Numbered from the stretch's first letter, positions 31,717 to 44,119 are shown. The stretch: 64,000 nucleotides of DNA from Nematopogon swammerdamellus (GCA_946902875.1 OX336355.1:8639347-8703346), one strand, 5' to 3'. Translations and numbers: made by a program. Notes: generated from the letters alone by a model not told the origin.

Positions 31717-31880
31717 ATCATCATCATGATGATGATGATGAGGATGATGATGATGATGATGATGATAATGATGATGATGACAGGATCATCATCATCATTA
31801 TCATCATCATCATCGTCGGGACGAATTTTTTCTCTTCATTGTCATCTTTGCATCTATCTAGTGATAAATGTACTAACATA
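31717..31880 (+). repeat. (GAT)n facing (ATC)n microsatellite and TTTTTTCTCTTC tail
   Basis: GATGAT repeats (31722-31782) are followed directly by ATCATC repeats (31784-31815), so the tract can fold on itself. After it comes TTTTTTCTCTTCATTGTCAT, the tail seen near 5200 and 23400. Confidence 0.85.
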
Positions 31881-32704
31881 TAAAAAAAATTAACATTTAT
31901 TTATTTATTGTGAATCCACTGACTTAGCGCCGCACAATGGGCGGGCTATGCGTCGGAAAGTGGATAAATAGAAAAAAAAATTTTTTTTATTTGAAAAAAA
32001 AAAACTATTACGGTTAATGAAACATTGTTCAGTGCCATCTCCTGAATAGTCTTGTAAACAAAACGCACAGCAAACGCTATGACACGGTTGTAAGAAGATG
32101 TATGTAAGAAGCGGGCTGGATATGCGACGTTGACGAGCGTCGTGAAACTGTAAGGTAGCTAGGGGTGTCGAAAATGTCATATTAATTTTATAAAATTAGT
32201 AATAACTATTTTTAATTTTGTTTATATAGAATAAACACTCAATTGAACATGGAAAATAAAGTGATAAAAACATTCTGGTATTTTAATTGCTTTCCTATAA
32301 TGTCCTAAATTCCTATAATATGGCCTATACAGTGTATGTATAGTATACACGCCAAACTCGCAAAAAAGTAAAGAAAAATAGCGACTTTTGGCCCACGACA
32401 TGTGTGGAATATCCGCAAACGGAATTTTAAGTTATTAAGAGTTTCACTCGTGAAATCTTTGAAAACAGATAGTCCCGGGCCAGGTTATAAGAGGTTACCG
32501 ACCTGGTAGCAATAAGTATCGCATGATATAATTTTATATAGGCAGTTTTTCAATCTACAGGATCATATCTAGTGCACACCCAAGCTGAAAGAGCAAAAGT
32601 TTTAACTCCGCTCGCTTGGAAAACTAAATCCTAACACAACTATTTTTACGGCAATTTTCATTATAAAAATGTTCATTCTAGTAAAAAAAATAATAAAAAG
32701 CGAA

Positions 32705-32793
32705 GAAGAGCAATCAGTGCGGTAATTCTGGTGAATTACCACACAACACCGAATATTAGGGCAAGACAAATATCAAGCAGCAAGACCCACCTT
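32705..32793 (-). repeat. Family A fragment, minus strand
   Basis: It contains GGTGAATTACCACACAACACCG and CAAGCAGCAAGACCCACCT, reverse complement of the middle of family A with a short internal deletion. Confidence 0.65.
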
Positions 32794-32814
32794 TATAGTA
32801 TACCACGAGTACAT

Positions 32815-33075
32815 TTATTTCTATGTATGTAGCGTAACCGGAACTGGATTTTATTTAGCCTATCCTGTGTCACGTATAGTGAAATGTGCTTATTCGGATG
32901 ATTCGGTTTAATATTTATGGATGAACATACATACATACTGAAAATATTTCTAAAAATAGTTAATTTAGTTTTAATATCATAGAGTCTACAAAAGCAGTAT
33001 CTCATAATTCATAAAACAAAGTAACTTACTCCATGACCATCCCTTACAGATTTATTATTTAGTATTGATTAATCT
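32815..33075 (-). repeat. Family E copy, minus strand
   Basis: This is the reverse complement of 18483-18840, including CATAAAACAAAGTAACTTAC and GATTTATTATTTAGTATTGA at its 5' end. Confidence 0.75.
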
Positions 33076-33341
33076 AAAAATATGCAATATATCAGTACAA
33101 TGTGTCAGGATTGCTCCCAGCTAGCGTGTCGTTATTGGCATTTTTCTCTGCCTAGCTAGGACATTCTCGCACCGTGTTCAGGGCCATCCTCATCGACGTG
33201 CCACTAACTCCGCACACACACCGCACGACAGCGCGACAGCTCAAGGGCACGCCTCGAGGACTCGCGCGCAGAATGTGCAATCGTGCGCGTTTTGATGGAA
33301 ACGTCAGAGGCGGTCACATCGTTGGCTAAAGTTACCCAATG

Positions 33342-33560
33342 TTTTTAGGATTCCGTACCTCAAAAGATGATAAGACGGAACCCTTATAGGATCACTCTCG
33401 TTTCTGTCTGCCCGTCTGTCACAGCTTATTTTCTTTTTGAAATTTGGTACATACATATAGAGTTTGATTAAAGTTCTCACGGATAACGAAATGGTTGCGT
33501 GGAATCCTCTCCACGCAAGTTCGACTCGCTCTTGACTGCTTTTTTTTATTACTGTCCGCC
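33342..33560 (+). repeat. AGGGTTCCGTA-family copy
   Basis: It runs from TTTTTAGGATTCCGTACCTC through ACGGAACCCTTATAGGATCA and CTGTCTGCCCGTCTGTC to CCTCTCCACGCAAGTTCGAC. The last part is repeated at 34727-34800. Confidence 0.8.
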
Positions 33561-33578
33561 CCTACTTAAACTAGTAAC

Positions 33579-33897
33579 AGACGTTCCAAATTGGTTGGAG
33601 CCGACCACCCGACCACGACCAAAACGGAACGTGTATAAGGTGGTCGGTCCGACATAATTATTATTAATACTGGTTGGACGTGGTCGGCTCGCCTGCGCAT
33701 CCGACCAGCCGACCGTCCAACCAGTTCGGCACCTCTGGAGGTTTCGCCCGACTTCGTTAGTACTTATGCGGTCGAGACATCAAACGGCGAACTTCCTAAC
33801 CATTTCTTATGCCCTGTTGGATTGCCGACCGTCGGAACGTCTGTAGCAATGTCCCCTGGTCGGGTCGTGGTCGGGTCCAACCAAATCGGAACGTCTT
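33579..33897. mobile_element. About 320-bp MITE with 40-bp TIRs
   Basis: The left end AGACGTTCCAAATTGGTTGG, then GCCGACCACCCGACCACGAC, is the imperfect reverse complement of the right end (GGTCGGGTCGTGGTCGGGTC, then CAACCAAATCGGAACGTCT). The interior contains more GGTTGGACGTGGTCGG copies. No ORF is present. Confidence 0.85.
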
Positions 33898-34562
33898 TTT
33901 ATTAAATTTAGATTTTACCAATGAAATACCTCGAGGTGGTGTAGTAAACAGGTATGAGAGAGATTATGTAGGTATATTGCAATTTGACGGTGCACTTCTG
34001 GCCTAATTGCTTCATCCTTTCGACTAGTTTATGTCTCTTTACAACTCATTAATTTCTTGGCCTTTTCCACATTTATATATTTTTCCATATTCTGTTGACT
34101 CCCGGAGGAAATTCTCGGAAAATCTTTCGTTGTCGATGTCGATGCGCGGAAAATGAGTTACATATTTTTTTCCAATTATGGTTCAGTCGCACAGTCGCAC
34201 TGGATTCTTGTGATGATTTTCGAAGATTTCGTATTCCGAATCTGGAAATTCGAATTCTGAACAAGCTGAATTGCGTTGACTCATTTAGAAGGCATATTTT
34301 TACATGTCAGTACATCAGACCACAGAAAACCTTCAGATGTGTAGCATCTGAAGGTCTTGGGTTGTAAGCCCCTACTATTTTCCGAAAGATTCATTTTTTT
34401 TCCCATAAATATTTTTTTTTCTCAACTATTTTCGTAGAAGTTCAGCGTGCTACGGAAATCGCAGGATGCAAATGTTTGATTTGGTGAACAAGACTTACTT
34501 TAGAACATATTTTTCTCCATTCAACCATATACATGACAAGACTTTGGCATTGTTAGTGTTAG

Positions 34563-34650
34563 TTTTTTTTACGGAAACTGACACGGTTGGCTACATCACC
34601 TACAGCCTACAGCACCTTGGTGAACTAGGTGCATGTCAGTGTTTACTAAC
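34563..34650 (-). mobile_element. Truncated 5S-derived SINE, minus strand
   Basis: TTTACGGAAACTGACACGGT and CACCTTGGTGAACTAGGTGC are the reverse complement of the family C 3' end. Only the tail remains. Confidence 0.75.
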
Positions 34651-34726
34651 ACATCAATGGAAAGCTCGTTATAGGCAATACAATTTTCGACGAATATCCT
34701 AAGTCTTCACGAAAAATGGAATGTTA

Positions 34727-34800
34727 CGGAACCCTCTCCACGCAAGTTCGACTCGCTTTTGACCGTTTTTTATTACTGCATTGTCCGCCCCTACTAGCGC
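34727..34800 (+). repeat. AGGGTTCCGTA-family end fragment
   Basis: TACGGAACCCTCTCCACGCA, AGTTCGACTCGC and TTATTACTG…TCCGCCCCTACT duplicate 33495-33565. Confidence 0.7.
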
Positions 34801-35059
34801 CTTTGGTCGTGCCGGCTACATTGAACAACTTAGTCGCTGCCTTTCGGTCTTTGCCTTTTTATTTTGTTCAGCGTCCGACATTATGAATGAAACTAGCAAC
34901 CGAGATCATTCAGCCTAGACTGGATCTGTACGCGGAGGTATGAGAAAGGCCTGGGCTCGTGGTTGGATGGACCTTAAAGCGTAGGTATGGATTGTGTGCA
35001 GAGTATGCTAGGTCAAAAATAAGAAAAATATAAATTATTAGAGATTGTTTTTACATACT

Positions 35060-35203
35060 TACATACATATCATACACGCTGAATCCCGACAATCGGGGTA
35101 AGCAGAGTAATCGGTGTTGTGCTGCAAGAACTCTGGTAAATTACAGCGCAACACCGACCACCACGTTTCGCTAAGTATTCGAACAAGATTCAATCGATCA
35201 ATC
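35060..35203 (-). repeat. Family A fragment, minus strand
   Basis: GCTGAATCCCGACAATCGGG, AGTAATCGGTGTTGTGCTGC and AGTATTCGAACAAGATTCAA form the reverse complement of the family A 3' half. Confidence 0.8.
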
Positions 35204-35437
35204 AGATTTTTTTTATAAAAGTTTAAAACCTACCGAGTTTGATATCAAAATAAAGAGCTTGACAAGAGGATTTGAATATGTATATATTTATTTATGCAAT
35301 AATATGTATGAAATATTGTGTCAATTTTCTATCAACATTCAATAGAATGTACAATTTACAGAGCTTTAGGTTTACTATCCCCACTCGTGGAGAACTTTGC
35401 TGGTTCACGCCTTGTTAGGCTGACCACCATAATTTAC

Positions 35438-35610
35438 CGTTTCTTAGGGTTCCGTAGACAGCAACGCGGGCAGGGACCTTATACCATTAATACCGGCAGG
35501 TGTCTGTCCGTTCATCTGTCCGACTGTCTGTCACAGCCTGTAGCTCCTAAACCATTAGAGCGATCTCCTTGAAACGTGGAATGGAGATGCAAAATAATTT
35601 TTTTTCTAGT
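35438..35610 (+). repeat. AGGGTTCCGTA-family copy
   Basis: TTCTTAGGGTTCCGTAGACA is followed by CTGTCCGTTCATCTGTCCGA, CACAGCCTGTAGCTCCTAAA and TTGAAACGTGGAATGGAGAT, the usual order of this family. Confidence 0.75.
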
Positions 35611-35762
35611 TATAGCCATGTAGTTTTACATAACTAAACCTATTATATTATACTATTTTTTATTTACTTTCAAGTTTGTGAAAGTACGGTATTGGTCCGG
35701 AGCCCTCTGCATCCGGATCGTTTTTTTTAAATTCATTTGGAAATAAATAAAAAAATTAAACA

Positions 35763-35936
35763 ATGGCACGTCGATCTATCGCTCCCATTGCGTATGCGCT
35801 GAATTTATCGTTGCGGCCGCGTCACGTAGGGCTCCAGAGGTCGAGCCACCACCGTCCCATGCACCCCACTCCGCCCCCAATCCACCCCGCACCGCCCCAA
35901 CCGCCCTCGGACGTCAATCACCCTGGACTCATCCGA
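35763..35936 (+). CDS. Exon-like His/Pro-rich open segment, unidentified
   Basis: A frame opens at ATG 35763 and reads ARRSIAPIAYALNLSLRPRH, then HHRPMHPTPPPIHPAPPQPP and SDVNHPGLIRG. It meets a plausible donor (GAG|GTATGT, intron from 35937). The block is much GC-richer than its flanks, as expected of an exon. No domain is recognised, no acceptor is clear, and no partner exon was found. It could be the first coding exon of a neighbouring gene, or a relic. Confidence 0.25.
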
Positions 35937-36039
35937 GGTATGTAGCGCGCGCATTGAATGAACAAAATGGTATAATTTCAATGTTTCAGTTTCAGTGCCA
36001 CCACAACGTTAACATTCCACAAACATAAAATGGGTGACT

Positions 36040-36350
36040 CGAATAAATCTCTCTAAGGGATAAGTCCGCCATTGCACCTCATGTAACTTACATGATATTT
36101 GTGCTTATTTCTGTAAAACCAAGATAACATTTTGACCAATGCTTGTCATTAACTTTAGGTATTTTGTCAATTCTATACTCATTCGTGTATATTTTTGTAG
36201 ATATCGCATATCCTTATACTTACTGCTTATAAAATACTTCGCTGGTTACATTAATAATCCGTTAAAATTTTTTTTTTCTTTATAACTACTACATGTATGT
36301 AACTGTTCGTATTTCCGGAATAAATAAATAAATAAAATAAAATCTTTCTG
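36040..36350 (+). mobile_element. Probable LINE 3' tail ending in AAATAAAT repeats
   Basis: AATCTCTCTAAGGGATAAGT and CCGCCATTGCACCTCATGTA are almost the same as 43645-43680. The piece ends in (AAAT)n-type repeats. It looks like the 3' UTR of a non-LTR retrotransposon, but its coding part is absent. Confidence 0.5.
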
Positions 36351-36783
36351 AACGAATAAAGTAAATATTTATATCTATCAATCAACGTATCTTAGAGTAT
36401 AAGGTACAGCTTCAGCAATGAAATCTATACGGATAAAACAACCGACCGACTTCCAACCAAAATATATATTTCATGAAAACATACATTTTATCGATATTCA
36501 TATCGTACCTACATCGATTTATCTTAACTTTATTTGCTCAACATTTCACGATAACGCGTCGATTCGTCAAGACGTATTGACGAGCGCTAACTCTGTCTAA
36601 GTTGTACCTAGCAGAAGTCTTAGTCTCACTTAGCACACATCAAGCTGAGCCCGTGAGCCGTAGTTGAGAAGAGCGGTGAGTCGCACCGTTTCGTCGAAGC
36701 CCTGTTATTCGATTCCAAGTATGCTTTAGATCAAATAATAACTCAATGCAAGTTGACACAATCTTAGGTATTTTTGTATTTTT

Positions 36784-36920
36784 TTTATGGATACTGACAC
36801 GGTTGGCTACATCAACTTCGTGATGTCAGCCCATACTACATATGTGATGTCAGCCCATAACACCTTGGTGAACTAGGTGCCTTGTCAGTGCTTCCCTTCG
36901 GCCGTGCCGTGTCGGTACGA
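36784..36920 (-). mobile_element. Truncated 5S-derived SINE, minus strand
   Basis: TATGGATACTGACACGGTTG, a small internal duplication of GTGATGTCAGCCCATA, and CTTGGTGAACTAGGTGCC identify the tail of family C. Confidence 0.8.
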
Positions 36921-36929
36921 AGGTAATAT

Positions 36930-37050
36930 GGATTTTTATTTAACTAGCATGTACTAAGGTGTATTTTTAATGAGTATTCTTATTATTATTTTATCTTCAA
37001 ATCTCACGTTCAACTATTTTGCTTACTACCAACTTACATTCCACTATATG
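36930..37050 (+). repeat. Direct repeat shared with 43480-43590
   Basis: GTATTCTTATTATTATTTTA and CTTACATTCCACTATAT occur in the same order at both places, probably as parts of one LINE-like 3' region. Confidence 0.65.
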
Positions 37051-37423
37051 AATCGAATCAAATTTAGAATAAAGAGAATAATATTTATTACGTGCCATTA
37101 AAACGTTAAAATTGGACTTCTCCAAAATGGATTTTTTTTTAATTCTCCAGCGTATATTGTACTGTAACGCGAGCGGAGCGGGACGGACAAACAAACAAAC
37201 CGACGGAAATGTTCCGAAAACCTTGAATGACGTGTTGGTATCATGCCAGAAACTTGAAAAATTTAATTTGGTTTAATAAAAAAATCTCGTCCACCTACCT
37301 GTTTTTACTGATTTATTATTAGTAAAATTAATTAGGTAGGGGTCGTGAAAACCAAATTGAAAAAAAGATCTAAATGGCGAATTGTATATCGATGAAATGG
37401 TTCAAAACCCCAAATTTTTTATA

Positions 37424-37568
37424 TTTTTTTTAATGAAACCTGACATGGTTCGCTACATCACCTATTACACCCGTAGTGTCTGGCTATAACATCTTGGTGA
37501 ACTAGGTGCCATATCAGTCTTCCCTTTGATCTTGTCGGCTACACGGAAAACACGAACTATTTTCATGA
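37424..37568 (-). mobile_element. Truncated 5S-derived SINE, minus strand
   Basis: Contains TTAATGAAACCTGACATGGT, CATCTTGGTGAACTAGGTGC and CGGAAAACACGAACTATTT, the family C tail, more diverged than the others. Confidence 0.78.
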
Positions 37569-38111
37569 TTGATTCGCGTTCGCGTCATGCTGCACTTGGA
37601 ATCGAGCTACCAGAGCCGGCTCGATGGGCAGTGACGTAATCTCGTTAGGAGTTCGTCTCCTCTACTTACCACTTACAAGACGAGGGTTGCGTCGCGCTTC
37701 ACTAACTCGGTTAGAAAAAATCTGCGCAATGCCCGTTCCGCGTGCAACGATATCTTGATTTTCTCTTTTGTTTAAATTACTAAATGTTACACAGGTTAAA
37801 AAATCATTTGAATAATAATATATTTAAATGTGCGGAAGGTACAGATATTACAAACATAAGAATTTTCATACCAAACGTATTTCTCGTTTTCAAAAATTTT
37901 GTTTTTCCTCAAAAATTTATATAGTACAATAAGAAAGCAAAATACAAAATTTCGAAAAACCAATGATAGTCTATATCATAAAAAAACAAGGGGAAAAAAT
38001 CGAATGAATTTGTGCCAATTCGCTAAACGTCACCAGATGCAAAATGTTGAACTGAGTGAGCCGATAAAGAGTAACAAGCAGACGGCATTCAAACAATTCA
38101 ACTTCTAATTT

Positions 38112-38290
38112 TTAGGGTTCCGTAGCCAGAGACGCTGGCACAACCCGTCCTTGAAACTTGGAATGTTTATAGATCTCCGGGAGGCAACAACATTTTAAGG
38201 GTTAGAAATGTCAGGAGTCCTCAGCTATACATTTTAATAAAATCCGCTAAAACTAAATTGAAAAAAAAATCTAATAGGTCGAGTTGTATA
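38112..38290 (+). repeat. AGGGTTCCGTA-family copy
   Basis: TTTTTAGGGTTCCGTAGCCA is followed by TTGAAACTTGGAATGTTTAT, as in 35438-35610. The final ATGGCTACGGAACCCTCTGC near 38631 may be its far end. Confidence 0.65.
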
Positions 38291-38639
38291 TAGATGAAAA
38301 TGCCAACGCCTAAATTACAGTAATTGAAAAAAAAATGTTAATTATAAAATTATAGGTCATCCATTATTTTTCTAATACGACAAATTTTGCTCTTTCAAGA
38401 TGTTTTAAAAACATTTAAAAGTAGTCCATTTAGTGCTTAAGGCATCACTACTATTTTTAAGTTTGTATCTTAAAGTGTTGCAGAGATTACCCTACTTTTT
38501 TTACTTTGCGCAGTCGGGTAAAAATAGCATTCGCGCAGAAGCGTAGAAGCAGAGGTAGAGGCCTCTCACGGGCGCGCGTGAGCGATATGCGTCGCGGGCG
38601 GGGCGGGTAGAGATAATGCGCATTTAGAAAATGGCTACG

Positions 38640-39550
38640 GAACCCTCTGCGTATGAACTCTGTTCCTGTTAACAGGTTATTTTTTTAATTATTTATTTTT
38701 ATTTATTTATTTTGTTTACTTATCTCTTTATTTCAGCCAACTAGGACCATATTAAAATACATATTAAATGTCTTAACCTAAGAACTATTTTTAGTTCACA
38801 GGTAACTAATTTATGTGTATCTAATGAGTAATGTTTTATTTTCATAATTTATAATTTACCTTGCATTTTTATGTTATTATGTTTTTTTATTTTTTTATTA
38901 GGTACCTAAGAACTAAAATTTCTTAAAAAAATTTTACTTTTTCTCCCCATGTGTTTGTACGGGTCCCAATAGAGACCTATTAGAAGGCATTATAATTTAT
39001 AACCATCCGCAGATATGTATGGACGATCGAAAAGGTGAAAACCGCATGTAAACGGTGAAACATTTCTCGAATTATAATCGAGGATACACACAGTGGCCAA
39101 CGTTGCATTCTATCTAAGTAAGACATATTTTATAAATATTTTATAAGTACCTACACAACGAAATCAAAGAAACGCCAATCGGAACGCACGGGCGAGTAAA
39201 CAACACTAATTTCTGTCGGAGAACTCTTCGCACTGGCTTCTACTCCCACTATCTTAATCGCCAACGAACAATTACCTAATTGGCGCTCGGGGGACCTCGT
39301 TACGTGCAAGAAAACATCCAAATTCGATTATCATCTCTCGGCCAAGGGACTGTGCAGATGTTACGTAACTTTAAACAAAGATTAATATAAATGAAAACCT
39401 TTCAATTATTTATTATGTAAACTTAAATTACATATTAAAATCTAAAACAAAAAGTCCTACAAAAAAAAAAGCTTTTACGGGAAACTCCCGAAGACGCGAC
39501 ACGAGCACATCATCGCCGGCAGCAAAGGAGACTGATACGCTTTCATACAA
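38640..39550. other. No recognised feature
   Basis: Low-GC sequence between repeats; nothing supported. Confidence 0.45.
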
Positions 39551-39552
39551 TC

Positions 39553-40483
39553 TTGGGCCCGATTGTAAAAAGATGAAAATGGTGTCAATTTAATAGCCTA
39601 AATATTATTAAATCTTCACTGAAAATTCAGCACATTTGGCAATCTGAGAGCAGAGTTTTTAGAGATTTAGTAAAAGTGAGGTTAAGTAACCTTTTTTTTA
39701 TGGAAACTGACACGGTTGGCTACATCATCTACAACATCCGTGATATCAGCCCATAACACCGAGTGAACTAGATGCCATGTCAGTGCTTCGCTTCATTTCA
39801 TGTCGGCTACACTGAACTGCTTGATAGCTGATTTAAATGAATGAAATGAATAAAATGAATGATAAATCTTCAATTATAATAAGAATGTCGTCCAAGAACT
39901 GCGCTATATGTTCTTGATAGGTACCTAGCCCAACTAAGGTAAGTACCATATTTATTATAGACATAACATAGCCGCAGCAACCAGACCCACCGCTTATTTT
40001 ATTACCCACTCAAAATTCACTTCTATAGATCTGCTGTTGATGTTTGCTTCAAAATAATAAAATAATGCAATATAATATCGAAACTTTTTCAGCATTTTAG
40101 TAATTTTTGTTTTGTAAATATTATGAAATGAAAATACAACTGACAGCTAATGGCGGCTCTTCTTCTTTATAAATTATGTCCTATGGATAGTAGCGTCCTT
40201 TTATTATTATGTGAATGTTTTTTTTACTGTAAAATGTTAATTGTAATGGATTTAATTACTTTAATTGAGTTATTCATTTGGTGCTAGCGTTTTTATTTTT
40301 AGATGTTTAAAATCATGTATGTACATTAATCGATTTTTAGTTTAATCTTAATAGTTTTTTCCATACTTTTTTTAAGATTTCTCGTTTTCTAGAATAAGAA
40401 TTGGGTTGACATTTTACAGTTTGATAACGAAAAATATAACCATTTTTTTGAACCATACCTCATTTTATTACAATCGGGCCCAA
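39553..40483. mobile_element. 931-bp DNA-transposon-like element with TTGGGCCCGATTGTAA ends
   Basis: The left end TTGGGCCCGATTGTAA is matched exactly in reverse at the right end (TTACAATCGGGCCCAA), with weaker similarity for about 12 bp further in. The interior is AT-rich without a transposase ORF and carries a nested minus-strand SINE at 39691-39825. Confidence 0.75.
39691..39825 (-). mobile_element. Truncated 5S-derived SINE nested in the TTGGGCCC element
   Basis: TTATGGAAACTGACACGGTT, GATATCAGCCCATAACACCG and CATTTCATGTCGGCTACACT match the family C tail; the 5S-like head is missing. Confidence 0.85.
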
Positions 40484-40728
40484 ACATCCCCGTCTCAAAA
40501 AATTCTCGTGCATCGCAGTCGCTGTCGGAAAGGTGCCCACGACACTGGCCGAATTCCCCCGCACTTTTTGTGTTAGGTAGTAACCGGCGGAAAATTCCCG
40601 TAAAAGTTCTCTCAATTTTCTTACTAAGCATTTTGCCTCGGCACACCATGATCACATTGCTTTCGCTGCAAAAGCGTTAAACAAAGTAGATTGCTAATTG
40701 CAGATTAGTATAAGATTGTTTTTGATAA

Positions 40729-40857
40729 ATATTCCGTTTGAGGAATTTAAAATCACACGCGATTCTAAATTTAAGTGCCCGAATCAATACAGCCCTGCGG
40801 GCATTAGACATATTGTGAGAGAGTGACATACATTGATCACGACAGAAATGGGTAGTC
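40729..40857 (+). repeat. Direct repeat with 42709-42819
   Basis: CCGTTTGAGGAATTTAAAAT, CACACGCGATTCTAAATTTA, AAGTGCCCGAATC, GAGAGAGTGACATA and ACAGAAATGGGTA (minor changes) recur about 1.98 kb downstream, next to the SINE at 42305. The class is unknown. Confidence 0.85.
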
Positions 40858-41455
40858 TTTCATAAAATTTTGTGAAGAAATTGGAAAAAAACATTTCTAC
40901 ACCTGAAACTGAAAAATAAATTATTTTGAGGATTTTATCCCTTTCTTCATACAAAAAATATGCGAAAATTTTAATAAAAAAAAGTTTTAAAAATATTTAT
41001 TGTTAATAATTAAGATTTTTGAACAAAACTTTGCGCAAACTGCTAAAAAAATGTCTTTCTTAAAGCAATACGCAGCTAAGCATCACTTAAAAAAATTACG
41101 TAATACATCCAAGGGCCCACCGGGCACTCCCATCGTATAACTAAGTAGCCGAGCAATCTACTAATTTCTACTAATTACCAGAAAACCGCATCGCACACGT
41201 CTAAGCGTATCAACTAATCACTACACATCCCGACTAACAATGTCGATATAGTTCCAGACTCGTCCACTAAATCTAGAACCTACCATCCCTACCTATTTGG
41301 AATTATTAACTAGGTATCTATTCCATATTGGTTTGTTGTAAAAAAATTAAATTACAAATAAAAAAACTCTCGACACATCATCAACCCTTAAAAGGGCAAA
41401 AATATTTTCCGTTTAATTACTTAAAGGTGTCGGGGGACCGCTAAGTAAATCATAT

Positions 41456-41520
41456 CATATATCATCATCATATAATCATCATCATCATCATCATCGTCGT
41501 CATCATCATCATATCATCAT
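41456..41520 (+). repeat. ATC trinucleotide microsatellite
   Basis: ATCATCATC runs with CGTCGTC interruptions, directly preceding a family E element. Confidence 0.9.
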
Positions 41521-41880
41521 ACTAATAATAAATCTGTAAGGGATGGTCATGGAGTAAGTTACTTTGTTTTATGGGATACTGCGTTTGTAGACTCTATGTA
41601 TGATACTAAAACTAAATTGACGATTTTTAGAAATATTTTCTGTATGTATGTATGTATGTATGTTCCTCCATAACTCTTAAACCGATCATTCGGATTTGAT
41701 GAAACTTAGCGGAAGGACATTTAAAATTCAGTTACGGTTACGCTAAGATGTGGCTCTCATACAAACCGAATTATTGTTCCGCGCGCCGAAATAAAGGTAG
41801 GTACAGTTAGGGGGCTTATTTACTGTCTTCTTTTTAAATACGAATTTTACGCGCGCGAAGCCGCGGGAAAAAGATATAAA
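41516..41880 (+). repeat. Family E copy
   Basis: Same order of phrases as 18483-18840, starting ATACTAATAATAAATCTGTA, with a TATG microsatellite expansion near 41641-41660 and ending near GAAGCCGCGGG. Confidence 0.8.
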
Positions 41881-42304
41881 ATATAAAACTCAAAGCAGAA
41901 TTCGTTCGGGTCGCTCACTTGGTGAGGTCATGTCCCCCGAACCGCGCAGCTCTGAGTTTTAATACTACCTATGAATATAATTATACAATAATCAATATTC
42001 ATTTGAACTTTTATTAATAGGGTCAGTACTATTTCATGTCGAGAATATAAAAAATTACAACTTTAAATGGACAATTGCTTTTCGTATTCTACGGAAACAT
42101 TGACTTTGGGAGGAACTTTCATTAAAATAGTAATAACTTATCGTTTCATCAAAGTGGTATTTTTACTTATACAAAATGGTTGTTCTTTCTTATTGATTCT
42201 AAAACTGAAGAAGTCATAAGTCTGAATGTATTATTCATGAAAATAATTTGAATATCGGACGCAATTTTTCCATTATTTTCGTGTAATTGTCGCACTTGCT
42301 TTGT

Positions 42305-42690
42305 CAGCCTCGATAGCTCAGTGGTGCAGACAGTCAACTGTCGCTATTTAATGTTAAGCAACGCTGGGTGCGGTCAGTACTTGGATGGGTGACCGCTAAC
42401 CGTTGGAGGCTGACCGAGGTTCGGATTCCTCGTAAAACTGTAGGTCCCTTCCCTCCTAATCTTACTTGGTGGTAGGGTTTAACCCGCCCGGGTTGGTACC
42501 ACCGCACTGAATGAAACGTCGGTCTAAACGGCTATGTAAATAGTTCGTGTTTTCCGACCAGTTCAGTGTAGCCGGCACGATCAAAGGGGGAAGCACTGAC
42601 ATGGCACCTAGTTCACCCGGTGTTATGGGCTGACATCACGGACGTTGTAGGTGATGTAGCCAACCGTGTCAGTTTCCATTAAAAAAAAAA
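42305..42690 (+). mobile_element. 5S rRNA-derived SINE, full length
   Basis: The head carries TGTTAAGCAACGCTGGGTGC and CAGTACTTGGATGGGTGACC, matching the 5S rRNA A box and C box. Body and A-tail as in 19034-19407. It is almost identical to 62716-63065 over some 330 bp, so these two copies are recent. Confidence 0.92.
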
Positions 42691-42708
42691 CTTGCAACTG
42701 TTCCGTTT

Positions 42709-42819
42709 GAGGAACTTAAAATCACACGCGATTCTAAATTCAAGTGCCCGAATCTATGCGGCGCTACGGGCAGACTTTGAGAGAGTGACATAAATTGATC
42801 ACGGCAGAAATGGGTAAAG
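42709..42819 (+). repeat. Second copy of the 40729 direct repeat
   Basis: Starts CTGTTCCGTTTGAGGAACTT directly after the SINE A-tail. Confidence 0.85.
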
Positions 42820-43480
42820 TATTTATCCACGAATTAAACCTGCTTTCGCTTATGAATTATGATCCGTGGGATTGAGCAAACAGGCACAGATTTGAAAATT
42901 AAATAGAAATTCGGCGCAAGTTCGTTTATCGGATTAAACTTATGAGGTCCGGCGGCGAGTCGAAGCGAGCCACGTCTGAATTCTAACTTTATAATTTCGT
43001 TGGCAATGAGCCGCGCTGTGATTTTCGGATAATTTCATTTTGCTTTGCACGGAACGAAGTTGGGAAAATTCGTGTCAAATTAGGATTTAGGCTAACTTAC
43101 ATTGCAGGGGTGGCCTTATACCAACGCATCGTCATATACAAAGAACAATACTTGCGATGTTGACTGGAACAAATAATATTATTCAATAAATCAACCTTCT
43201 GCATCCCGACAATTTGTTCGTCATTCCTCTAAAGGAAAACACCGTCATAATACCTTGTTATTGTGATATGACACTGTTGTTTTGTTTGCTGAAACCAATT
43301 ATTTTGAAAAGATTTTCTTGTTGATAGAATCAGATATTGAAATAGAACTGGTGGAATACTCGATGTATCCAAGAGTAGGGACCTACCTATGGATTAAATA
43401 ATACACTAATGGTAATGAATAAACAATAAACAATAATTATATATTTAGTAATTTATATTTATTAACACATATAAGGCTTG
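42820..43480. other. No recognised feature
   Basis: Mixed-composition sequence with no supported ORF or repeat. Confidence 0.45.
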
Positions 43481-43756
43481 TATTTAACTAGGATGTACTT
43501 ATTTATATTGTTAATAAGTATTCTTATTATTATTTTATCTTCAATTCTCACGCTCAACTCTTTTGCTACTAACTACTTACATTCCACTATATTATCGAAT
43601 CTCAAATATCCAAAGGTGTTACTGTGACTGTAAGAAATCTCTGTAAGGGATAAGTCCGCCTTTGCACCTTATGTAAATTTTCTAATGTATTTGTTACTGT
43701 TTAATGTTTACTGGAGCAATAAAGCATTTTCTATCTATCTATCTGTCTATCTATAG
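43481..43756 (+). mobile_element. Probable LINE 3' end with (TCTA)n tail
   Basis: It shares two blocks with 36040-36350 and 36930-37050 and ends GCAATAAAGCATTTTCTATC followed by TCTATCTATC. A polyadenylation-like AATAAA and a short tandem tail are typical of insect non-LTR elements. Confidence 0.55.
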
Positions 43757-44119
43757 CTATATATCAATAAACAATGGTTGACCTGATGCTGACCATCAGG
43801 ATAAAATGGGAAGGAGATATTTTATTACGTTATTTAAATTGTTTTTATCATTTTAAGGTTTACATACGCCCATAAAGTACCATGGCAAGCTTTGATCTTC
43901 GCCCCTATACAGTAGCGGATTCAGAAAAACCTCAAGGGAGGGGCGCATCATCATCGTTGTCGGGCATCAGAACGCCAATACTGGACGTATTCCCCGGTTT
44001 TTCTTCACTTCTCCTTGCACTCTACCCGCTACCTACGACCGACCGCTCACACGACAGCATTGCCGGTGCAATGATTTTGGTTTTCCCCACATAGATTTTT
44101 TTCTAATTGAAGCCATAGG

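Noticed and set aside
40389..40655. 88-residue minus-strand frame
   Set aside because: It crosses the terminal inverted repeat of the element at 39553-40483 and has no motif.
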